Shown: positions 1 to 5,431 of the stretch, piece after piece
Layout of the letters: each line of letters begins with the position of its first letter
How positions within the stretch are numbered: the first letter of the stretch is position 1
Origin: an archaeon
GTDB lineage: Archaea; Thermoproteota; Nitrososphaeria; Nitrososphaerales; Gagatemarchaeaceae
Length of the DNA: 6,552 nt
Assembly: GCA_021822995.1 (NCBI GenBank)
Contig: JAKAPN010000067.1
Span: 1 to 6,552 of the forward strand
Direction: 5' to 3'
The notes under the pieces: generated by a model
Database searches by the model: none
What the model saw: the letters and a program-made list of their open reading frames with translations, nothing else
What the model was told of the DNA's origin: nothing
Made by a program: the position numbers and the translations under genes

Positions 1-1093
1 AATCGTTGCGGCTGGACTCGTCCTGAGGAGATCCGCAACCCCTCGGAACCTTACCGGGACCGACGAGTTGCTTGAGCAGTACCACACAGATGGCGAGGGG
101 GTGCATACCAAGAGGGGAATCACTGAATTTCTGGCGGCAATCCTCACCATCGGCTTCGGTGGGTCTGCCGGGCTCGAGGGCCCGAGCATCGGGGCGGGGG
201 GCGTCGTGGGTTCTTGGGTCTGGAGGCATCTGTCCCGGAGGCTGAAGTTGACTCACGACGACCTCAGGATCCTTCTCCTCACGGGGGCGTCAGCCGGCAT
301 CGCAGCCATCTTCAAGGCCCCCCTTACGGGGATAATCTTCGCCCTCGAGGTGCCATACAAGGACGACCTCGCGCGGAGGGCCTTCCTGCCGTCCATAATC
401 TCGGGAGTCGCGTCTTATGTCACTTTTGCTTCTTTCGAAGGCTCGACCCCGCTGTTCAGCTTCGTCACTACCCAAGCCGGGTTCACTCTCGAAGACCTGG
501 TCTTGGCCGTCGTGCTCGGGGTCCTCGTAGGGGTGCTCGCGGTGGCGTTTACGACAACGTATCGTCAAGTTCAGAGGATGCTCCAGTCCTTCAGGCCTCC
601 CTTCATGACGAGGTACCTGATTGGGGGCTTGGCTGTAGGAGGCATCGCGCTCCTAGTCAGAGAGGTCTACGCAAGCCCCTACACCTTCGGGCCGGGATAC
701 TACCTGATTCAGGGAGGGCTTTCGGGCTCGTTCACCATCCAGTTTCTGGCTGCGATGCTCGTCCTCCGGATGCTTGCCACGGCTTTCACTTTGGGTGCCG
801 GGGGTGTCGGCGGAATCTTCTTTCCTTTGGTCGTGTTCGGATCGCTCACCGGTTCTTTGTTCGCCCTCCTGGTCCACAGCGACGTTGCCGTGTTCGCAAG
901 CGTAGGCATCGCGGCTTTCATGAGCGCTGGATACAAGACTCCTCTCGCAGCCGTCACTTTCATCGGGGACACGACGGGGAGCGTCAGCTTCTTGGTCCCC
1001 GCCATGGTGGGGTCGGCCATCGCCTACTTGGTCTCTGGCGAGAACTCTGTTTCAACCGAGCAACGCCGGTGGTCGGTCCCTCCGCCCACGTAG
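1..1093 (+). CDS. CLC-family chloride channel/transporter, 5'-truncated, no CBS domains
   Basis: Integral membrane CLC protein that moves chloride or a similar anion, as a channel or anion/proton exchanger. The frame is open from base 2 to a TAG at 1091-1093, so the start lies left of the window; the TTG at 68 is internal. About 363 residues are visible. Counting from base 2, a GTDELLEQYH stretch near residues 19-28 stands where GSGIP lies in E. coli ClC. The GxEGP motif is present as GLEGP, with the gating glutamate codon at 176-178. A FKAPLTGIIFALE helix follows, then GGIFFP (the GxFxP motif) and a final AGYKTPLAAVTF helix. It ends after the membrane domain with no CBS pair. The residue equivalent to the internal proton glutamate (E. 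coli E203) is Val (350-352), and the central tyrosine (Y445) is Val (983-985). Family assignment is firm; channel versus exchanger is open. Confidence 0.93.
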   Translation, partial: IVAAGLVLRRSATPRNLTGTDELLEQYHTDGEGVHTKRGITEFLAAILTIGFGGSAGLEGPSIGAGGVVGSWVWRHLSRRLKLTHDDLRILLLTGASAGIAAIFKAPLTGIIFALEVPYKDDLARRAFLPSIISGVASYVTFASFEGSTPLFSFVTTQAGFTLEDLVLAVVLGVLVGVLAVAFTTTYRQVQRMLQSFRPPFMTRYLIGGLAVGGIALLVREVYASPYTFGPGYYLIQGGLSGSFTIQFLAAMLVLRMLATAFTLGAGGVGGIFFPLVVFGSLTGSLFALLVHSDVAVFASVGIAAFMSAGYKTPLAAVTFIGDTTGSVSFLVPAMVGSAIAYLVSGENSVSTEQRRWSVPPPT

Positions 1094-1221
1094 TTCTCTC
1101 CGGGCGACTTTCAGGCCGGCTCGTCGCTAAACCGGCTTTCTCCTACGGGTCGTATCCCCCGCTTGAGAAGCGCGTGACCATCCACGGGCTTTCGGGCTAT
1201 GCCGCCGTCGGACATGGTCGG

Positions 1222-1237
1222 GCCGGCACATGCCGGC
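1222..1237. promoter_or_regulatory. Twin CCGG palindrome upstream of thioredoxin, candidate operator
   Basis: Two GCCGGC palindromes (1222-1227 and 1232-1237) are separated by ACAT, so they repeat with a 10-base period, one helical turn. The unit ends six bases before CCTATA. The same arrangement recurs at 2466-2481. The position just upstream of the TATA element suits an activator or repressor site. The sequence repeat is seen directly; the binding function is inferred. Confidence 0.55.
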
Positions 1238-1243
1238 TGTAGT

Positions 1244-1250
1244 CCTATAT
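1244..1250 (+). promoter_or_regulatory. TATA-like box of the thioredoxin gene
   Basis: CCTATAT begins 31 bases before the ATG at 1275. This is the distance expected if transcription begins at or beside the start codon, giving a leaderless mRNA. It is the main reason to prefer the 1275 start over the in-frame ATG at 1230, which lies upstream of this box and inside the palindrome. Confidence 0.6.
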
Positions 1251-1274
1251 CTGTGCGCCACTCCCGCTCACACA

Positions 1275-1715
1275 ATGACGTTCGACAGCGAAGTGCAGAA
1301 GATTAACCAGAAAAAGTTCGAAGAGATGATGCGGACGCAGGCGAAACCGGCCGAGGCGCCGGCAGCCAGAGGGACACCCGTCGAGTTGACGGACAACAAC
1401 TTCAGAGAAGTCGTCGCGAGTCACCCGTTGGTCGTGGTCGATTTCTGGGCTCCATGGTGCGGGCCGTGCAGGGTAGTCTCACCAGTGCTGGAGGAGCTAG
1501 CGACCGAGATGGCCGGGAAGGCGACGTTCGGGAAGCTGAACGTCGACGACAACCCTGTGACATCTCAGCAGTTCGGGATTCAGGGGATCCCTACGATCAT
1601 GGTCTTCAAGGACGGAGAGCCCGTCGACGGGCTTGTGGGCGCAGCACCGAAGCAGATGATCGAGGCGAGGATAAGGCCCCACCTGGGCTCTGCCAAGGGT
1701 TCACCCTATCAGTAA
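1275..1715 (+). CDS. Thioredoxin with charged N-terminal extension
   Basis: Cytosolic thiol-disulfide oxidoreductase that reduces protein disulfides with electrons from a thioredoxin reductase not seen here. The 146-residue product has an N-terminal extension of about 34 residues, charged then Ala/Pro-rich, followed by a classic thioredoxin fold. Visible marks are the buried Asp at 56, the active site WCGPC at 61-65, a Lys at 87 before NVDDNP, and the cis-Pro in GIPT at 106. Typical thioredoxins are near 105-110 residues, so the core is complete and the extra length is N-terminal. The ATG at 1275 is preferred because a TATA-like box lies just upstream; an in-frame ATG at 1230 would add 15 residues but overlaps the putative promoter. 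The gene ends 2 bases from the convergent regulator. No signal peptide or membrane segment is visible. Confidence 0.93.
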   Translation: MTFDSEVQKINQKKFEEMMRTQAKPAEAPAARGTPVELTDNNFREVVASHPLVVVDFWAPWCGPCRVVSPVLEELATEMAGKATFGKLNVDDNPVTSQQFGIQGIPTIMVFKDGEPVDGLVGAAPKQMIEARIRPHLGSAKGSPYQ

Positions 1716-1717
1716 GC

Positions 1718-2422
1718 TCACTCGTCGCCCCTTGAGGTCACATAGGCAAGCCTGGCGTAGGGCCTGACCGCCTGCAGAATTTTCAACTCGGCCTTGCGGA
1801 GGTGCTCTTCATAGGTGGACCTCTTCATCCCCTGCTTGGCAGCGATTTCGTCTATGGTCACGCCCTTGGGCATGCCGTAGTAACCCAACTGCATGGCCGC
1901 CATGAAGGCGGCAAGCTGCTTCTTCGTCAGGGCGCTCAGGAACTCGTCTACGGGCACAGTTATCGCTCCCCTGGCCGACCCCCTCGACACAACGGACTTG
2001 CTCACAACCTCAACCTTCGAAACCTTGGACAGTCCTGCGATGGCGGCATCCAGGGCGTCCTTGGTGAACGCCAACAGCCTGCAGTACTCGAGCCCTCCAT
2101 GATAGTTGATGGGCATTACAGGCACACACCCTGCCCACTCGATCAAGGTGACGGTAGAGTTGTCAGTTGCGCACTTGCACCCTATGACCGCCTCCAGGTT
2201 CTTCGGAGAATACCGGTTGAACCAGATGAGTCGGGCCCCTAGCCCCTTCAGCATCTTCCTGAGAGCCGGCTCCACCCTCTCGGCCTCTTCCTCTCTTGAA
2301 AACTGCATTTCCAGGATGTCTACCTGCAGGTTGCACCACCTCTGGATGTTCGCCGACGGGAAGAGCTTCGAAAGCTCGCAGAAGGGGAGGGAGTGCTCCA
2401 GTTTCAGTGAAACATCGAACAC
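1718..2422 (-). CDS. HTH_10-domain transcriptional regulator with cysteine-rich sensor region
   Basis: DNA-binding regulator of the archaeal HTH_10 (bacterio-opsin activator-like) type, 234 residues. The helix-turn-helix domain occupies about 165-222: it opens with LTKKQ, continues through QLGYYGMPKGVTIDEIA and ends with RSTYEEHLRKAELKIL, close to the family pattern. The N-terminal half is of unassigned type and contains six cysteines, at 15, 30, 82, 84, 99 and 114, including a CKC pair and His108 near Cys114, which could bind metal or form disulfides; this is inferred. The start is GTG at 2420-2422, with a TTTA-containing box about 26 bases upstream, fitting leaderless initiation. It is convergent with the thioredoxin (2-base gap) and divergent from a 92-residue gene, with a twin CCGG palindrome between. 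It may regulate itself and both neighbours. Ligand and targets are unknown. Confidence 0.88.
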   Translation of the reverse strand: MFDVSLKLEHSLPFCELSKLFPSANIQRWCNLQVDILEMQFSREEEAERVEPALRKMLKGLGARLIWFNRYSPKNLEAVIGCKCATDNSTVTLIEWAGCVPVMPINYHGGLEYCRLLAFTKDALDAAIAGLSKVSKVEVVSKSVVSRGSARGAITVPVDEFLSALTKKQLAAFMAAMQLGYYGMPKGVTIDEIAAKQGMKRSTYEEHLRKAELKILQAVRPYARLAYVTSRGDE

Positions 2423-2443
2423 GTCACCCAGCTCGCCAGGCTT

Positions 2444-2452
2444 GGCTAAATG
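2444..2452 (-). promoter_or_regulatory. TATA-like box of the cysteine-rich HTH_10 regulator
   Basis: On the minus strand this reads CATTTAGCC, with the TTTA core centred about 26 bases before the GTG start at 2422. The spacing fits archaeal leaderless initiation. The box is a weak match to the consensus, so the call rests mostly on position. Confidence 0.4.
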
Positions 2453-2465
2453 GCTTCTCTGCCAT

Positions 2466-2481
2466 GCCGGCGCACACCGGT
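2466..2481. promoter_or_regulatory. Twin CCGG palindrome in divergent promoter region, candidate operator
   Basis: GCCGGC (2466-2471) and ACCGGT (2476-2481), both 6-base palindromes, repeat at a 10-base period. The CCTATA of the rightward gene starts six bases after the unit, exactly as at the thioredoxin promoter. The leftward regulator's TATA-like box lies 13 bases to the other side, so one bound protein could affect both genes. The binding role is inferred. Confidence 0.55.
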
Positions 2482-2487
2482 AGAATT

Positions 2488-2494
2488 CCTATAC
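2488..2494 (+). promoter_or_regulatory. TATA-like box of the 92-residue protein gene
   Basis: CCTATAC begins 30 bases before the ATG at 2518, matching a leaderless archaeal promoter. It has the same core and the same spacing to the upstream palindromes as the thioredoxin promoter. Confidence 0.6.
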
Positions 2495-2517
2495 ACCAAC
2501 CCAACCGAACAGTGGAC

Positions 2518-2796
2518 ATGGTCTCGAAGACTTTCGTCGTGCAACACGAGTGGGACAGCGCGAAGTCCGGCGAGGTGGTCCCGGCGGTCTCAAAAATCAT
2601 CGAGGGCGCCCGGTCTGGAAAGCTCCCGTCAGGATTCAAACTGCTGGGGGTAGTACTGTCGAAGGAGGCGCCGAAGGCATACTGCCTATGGCAGGCTGAG
2701 AGCAAAGCGTCCCTCGAGGGACTCGTTTCATCAGTCAACCCCCCGACACGGCACACTATCTCCGAATTTGACAGGATTTACGAACAGGAAAGATAG
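2518..2796 (+). CDS. Small 92-residue soluble protein of uncertain family, DUF3303/DUF4242-like
   Basis: I do not recognise this protein with certainty. It is 92 residues, soluble, without a signal peptide or membrane segment. The order of elements (strand KTFVVQHEW, helix around PAVSKIIEGA, strand GFKLLGVVL, strand AYCLWQAE, helix around SLEGLVSSV, last strand HTISEFDRIYE) suggests a small ferredoxin-like alpha/beta fold. It resembles short DUF3303 or DUF4242 proteins in size and in the GFKLLG and W-A-E segments; this is a pattern judgement, not a match. There is one cysteine, in AYCLW. The ATG at 2518 was chosen because CCTATA lies 30 bases upstream; the frame stays open further upstream but passes through the promoter. 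It is divergent from the cysteine-rich regulator and shares its promoter layout with the thioredoxin, suggesting joint control. Confidence 0.78.
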   Translation: MVSKTFVVQHEWDSAKSGEVVPAVSKIIEGARSGKLPSGFKLLGVVLSKEAPKAYCLWQAESKASLEGLVSSVNPPTRHTISEFDRIYEQER

Positions 2797-2868
2797 GGTC
2801 CCGCCCCTGATTTTCCGGGCTCGGCGAGCAACTACAGGTCCGATTCACGCGCCCGCCCTCGTTTCACT

Positions 2869-4632
2869 CTAGTGCCCTGGTTTCTCGACTAGGGTCTCGT
2901 CTTCTATCTTGTGCTTTAGCGCCCGTATCAAGTCTCCCCGAGATAGGTAGCCCACCACTTCGCCTTCACCCCCCACGACGACCAGAAACGACACATCACG
3001 CAGCGACATTCTCCGCAGGGCGTCGTAGGCGAACTCCTCCTGCCGCACTGATTCGAACACCTTCGAGCAAGCGTCGCCAGCGGTGATCTCGCTCCCCACC
3101 TCGTCCGCCGCGGCGTAGACCTGGCTTCTTTCTATGACCCCGATGGCCTTGCCGCCGCTTGCCACTATCAGCCTCTTTCTTGCGCTGAAGGGCTGAGCGC
3201 CGCTGGTCATCTGCTTGTATAGCTCCACTACAGGCTGCCCAGGGTCGACGACGTCGGCAGGCGCAGACATGACAGACTTGACCCTGATCTGCCTTAGCGG
3301 GTTGTAATCATAGATGTTCCTCACCCTGAGCCCCCTCCTCGCTAGCCTTTCGGTCATGATCGAATCTTTCATCAGCGCTTCCCCTACAAGCTCAGCGATG
3401 ACCACCGTCACTATGATGGGGAGCACTCCTTGGTAGTCCCTGGTGACCTCGAGCGCGAACACTATCGATGTAAAAGGAGCTCGTGACGCCGTACCGAAGA
3501 CCGCAGCCATTCCGGCCACAGCGAACACTCCAGGCCCTACTCCGAGGCCAGGGACAACGGCGACCAACCACGAACCGAAAAGGTATCCCAGGGAACCGCC
3601 AATCATGAAGAGGGGTGCCAAGGTTCCCCCAGACGTCTGGGATCCCATTGCCAGCAGCCAGGCGACTGCTTTTGCCACGAGTATCATGATCACGACGCCG
3701 AGCACGAACTGCCCGTTCAGTACCCCAGTGATTACATCGTACCCCACACCAAGGATTTGGGGGACGGCGAAACCAACGATACCAACCGCAAGCCCTCCAA
3801 TCGCGGGCAGCCAGGGCTGCCCGACCTTCAACTTCGAGAATACATCTTCCGTCTTGTAGAGACCACGCGACAGCGCGGAACCCACGATTCCACAGGTCAA
3901 CCCCAGCCCCGCGTAAAATGGAAGCAGAGCGATGCCCCCGAAGTCATAAGCGGCAGTCTGGAAGAGGGGTTGGGGAGATATCAGATAGATGTGCATCCAT
4001 CCCCCGATGGCCGCGGCGATAGCGACGGGGATCAACGACTTCACCCTGAACTCGAAGAGGAGAAGCTCGACCGCGAGGAGTATCGCGGCGATAGGGGTCC
4101 CAAAGGTGGCCGCCATCCCGGCCGCCGCTCCAGACGCAAGGAGCATCTTCCTCTCCGCACCGGTCATACTCATCCTCTGTCCGACGAAGGAACCGAACGC
4201 ACCTCCTGTCTGAATGATTGGCCCCTCGGCCCCGAACGGCTGGCCGGAACCTATGGTGATGGCCGCAGACACGGCCTTGAGCACCCCGACCTTGGGCTCG
4301 ATTTTGCTTCTGTTGAGCAGGATCGACTCCATCGTCTCCGGGATGCCATGTCCGATTATCTTGGTGGACCCATACTTGATCATCACTCCTGCTACGAGCC
4401 CGCCGATTACCGGGATGACTATCACCAGGGCGCCAAGATGGTTGAACTGCGGTGAGGCGAATGAGAAGCTGAGCCTTCCATAGTAGAACAGGTTCGTGGC
4501 AAGACCGATAAGGTGATAGAGCGCGAAGGCGATGAACCCCGCAGCGAACCCGATTCCTACCGAAAGCAGGGTCAGAAGGCCTATCCTTGACTCCTCCCTC
4601 TCCAGATCTGTCTTGTCCCTGCTAGCTTGCAT
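2869..4632 (-). CDS. CLC-family chloride channel/transporter with C-terminal CBS pair
   Basis: Integral membrane anion channel or anion/proton exchanger, 587 residues, full length for a CLC with regulatory domain. Conserved anion-path motifs are GHGIPE (94-99, a GSGIP variant), GAEGP with gating Glu136, GGTLAP near 335-340 (a GxFxP variant) and the tyrosine of RDYQ at 400, equivalent to E. coli Y445. The position equivalent to the internal proton glutamate E203 is Leu190, directly after Glu189. Hydrophobic helices cover about 18-420. Residues about 450-575 form two CBS motifs, which in this family commonly bind adenine nucleotides and tune gating. The ATG at 4632 is preferred because CTTTTGG lies about 26 bases upstream; an in-frame TTG at 4668 would add 12 residues ahead of that box. 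It is divergent from an HTH_10 regulator across a palindrome. Confidence 0.95.
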   Translation of the reverse strand: MQASRDKTDLEREESRIGLLTLLSVGIGFAAGFIAFALYHLIGLATNLFYYGRLSFSFASPQFNHLGALVIVIPVIGGLVAGVMIKYGSTKIIGHGIPETMESILLNRSKIEPKVGVLKAVSAAITIGSGQPFGAEGPIIQTGGAFGSFVGQRMSMTGAERKMLLASGAAAGMAATFGTPIAAILLAVELLLFEFRVKSLIPVAIAAAIGGWMHIYLISPQPLFQTAAYDFGGIALLPFYAGLGLTCGIVGSALSRGLYKTEDVFSKLKVGQPWLPAIGGLAVGIVGFAVPQILGVGYDVITGVLNGQFVLGVVIMILVAKAVAWLLAMGSQTSGGTLAPLFMIGGSLGYLFGSWLVAVVPGLGVGPGVFAVAGMAAVFGTASRAPFTSIVFALEVTRDYQGVLPIIVTVVIAELVGEALMKDSIMTERLARRGLRVRNIYDYNPLRQIRVKSVMSAPADVVDPGQPVVELYKQMTSGAQPFSARKRLIVASGGKAIGVIERSQVYAAADEVGSEITAGDACSKVFESVRQEEFAYDALRRMSLRDVSFLVVVGGEGEVVGYLSRGDLIRALKHKIEDETLVEKPGH

Positions 4633-4650
4633 AGTATGTGGCCAAACTCG

Positions 4651-4661
4651 AAACCAAAAGG
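4651..4661 (-). promoter_or_regulatory. TATA-like box of the CBS-type CLC gene
   Basis: On the minus strand this reads CCTTTTGGTTT, with the TTTT core 24-27 bases before the ATG at 4632. The spacing fits a leaderless archaeal start; the core is a weak TATA match. Confidence 0.4.
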
Positions 4662-4702
4662 GGCGCAAGTCGCCAGGCGTTGAGAGGCGACATAATGCTT
4701 GA

Positions 4703-4720
4703 ACCTAACGTATGTTAGGT
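4703..4720. promoter_or_regulatory. 18-base inverted repeat between divergent CLC and HTH_10 genes, candidate operator
   Basis: ACCTAAC (4703-4709), spacer GTAT, then GTTAGGT (4714-4720) are perfect 7-base inverted arms, typical of a dimeric regulator site. It lies in the divergent intergenic region, about 42 bases upstream of the CLC TATA-like box and 24 bases upstream of the T-run serving the second regulator. Control of one or both genes by the adjacent HTH_10 protein is inferred. Confidence 0.5.
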
Positions 4721-4743
4721 CATACACGAGTGATCGCGCTAGG

Positions 4744-4749
4744 TTTTTT
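4744..4749 (+). promoter_or_regulatory. T-run, possible promoter box of the second HTH_10 regulator
   Basis: Six T bases lie 26-31 bases before the ATG at 4775, where an archaeal TATA element would sit for leaderless initiation. The sequence is a poor consensus match. An alternative is initiation from CATAAT at 4691-4696 with a leader of about 55 bases and GGTGAT (4757-4762) acting as a ribosome binding site. Confidence 0.3.
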
Positions 4750-4760
4750 GCGTGGCGGTG

Positions 4761-4774
4761 ATGCCGGCGCACAC
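4761..4774 (+). repeat. 14-base exact copy of the 2464-2477 operator segment, abutting a start codon
   Basis: ATGCCGGCGCACAC is identical at 4761-4774 and 2464-2477. At 2464 it spans the first half of the twin CCGG box; here only one GCCGGC is present and the second palindrome is missing. It ends at the base before the ATG at 4775, a position where a bound protein could block initiation. It could be coincidence in GC-rich DNA. Confidence 0.4.
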
Positions 4775-5431
4775 ATGGAACTCATAGAAGCCTCAATTCT
4801 GGCTCGAGGACACCAGAAGTGGATCGACGCCATAACATCACGTTACAGAGCGAAGTTCCGACTGTTTCACTCCAAGCCATCGAAAGGCAGGGACGAAGTG
4901 TTGCAGCTGTTCGAGATAACGATCGACCAGGACCTGAAGAAGAAGATGCTCAGGTATCTCCGGAACAGCCGAGAGGTGTCCGAGCTCGAAGTTACCGACT
5001 CCAGGCATGGCCGGCTATTCGGCCTCGTGAGGGCGAAAGGGGTGATCATGCGGTGTATATCGGAGTCTGATTGTTTCCTGATCTCCGCATCGGGCGAATA
5101 CGGGGCCCCGATTGAGTGGAATGTGCTGGGGACCAAGCGCTCTCTCGCGAGACTCATGACTCGGCTCCGGGACAGAAGGATCGGCTACGAAGTGGCCGAC
5201 CTTTCGGTGGTCCGGAGGAAGAAGGTTCTTACGACGAGACAGGAGTGGCTCCTCCGCGCGTCGTTCGAACGAGGATACTTCGACTATCCCAAAAGAATCC
5301 ACATCAGGTCGTTGGCCAGCGAACTTGGCGTCGCCGCTCCCACACTCCACGAATCGCTTCGAAAGACCCAGCGCAGGCTCATCGAGGAGCACTTCGAGGG
5401 TGACAGGTCGCCCGCCCTGGCTACCAGCTAA
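4775..5431 (+). CDS. HTH_10-domain transcriptional regulator
   Basis: Second regulator of the archaeal HTH_10 class, 218 residues from the ATG at 4775. The DNA-binding domain spans about 152-207: it begins LTTRQEWLL, includes ERGYFDYPKRIHIRSLA and ends APTLHESLRKTQRRLI. The N-terminal half is a sensor-like region opening MELIEASI, an opening I associate with this family; unlike the first regulator it has only two cysteines (94 and 100). An in-frame ATG at 4712 would add 21 residues, but that extension does not look like the family's N terminus and would overlap the palindrome at 4703-4720. GGTGAT at 4757-4762 could serve as a distant ribosome binding site. The gene is divergent from the CBS-type CLC and directly abuts the convergent oxidoreductase. 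Likely targets are itself and the CLC gene; the signal is unknown. Confidence 0.87.
   Translation: MELIEASILARGHQKWIDAITSRYRAKFRLFHSKPSKGRDEVLQLFEITIDQDLKKKMLRYLRNSREVSELEVTDSRHGRLFGLVRAKGVIMRCISESDCFLISASGEYGAPIEWNVLGTKRSLARLMTRLRDRRIGYEVADLSVVRRKKVLTTRQEWLLRASFERGYFDYPKRIHIRSLASELGVAAPTLHESLRKTQRRLIEEHFEGDRSPALATS

Noticed and set aside
1115..1136. GCCGG...CCGGC hairpin with 12-base loop after the first CLC gene
   Set aside because: A five-base stem, long loop and only a short pyrimidine stretch after it are too weak to call a terminator; CCGG is common in this DNA and the spacing differs from the twin box.
1149..1170. GGGTCGTATCCC resembling a tRNA T-arm
   Set aside because: The stem is too short, and no matching acceptor, D-arm or anticodon arm could be found around it.
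214..1242. Long open frame on the + strand overlapping the first CLC gene in another phase
   Set aside because: Its translation is Arg/Pro/Gly/His-rich low-quality sequence, typical of an out-of-phase reading of a GC-rich gene, while the CLC frame carries all family motifs.
1802..2242. Open frame on the + strand opposite the first HTH_10 regulator
   Set aside because: Out-of-phase shadow; the minus-strand frame has the complete HTH_10 pattern and a plausible promoter.
2800..2820. Possible hairpin (CCCG/CGGG or GCCC/GGGC) between the 92-residue gene and the CLC gene
   Set aside because: Only four base pairs, alternative pairings compete, and no T-run follows at the expected place.
3757..4455. 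Long + strand open frame opposite the CBS-type CLC gene
   Set aside because: Antisense reading of a well-supported membrane protein gene; the product is a charged, repetitive sequence with no recognisable fold.
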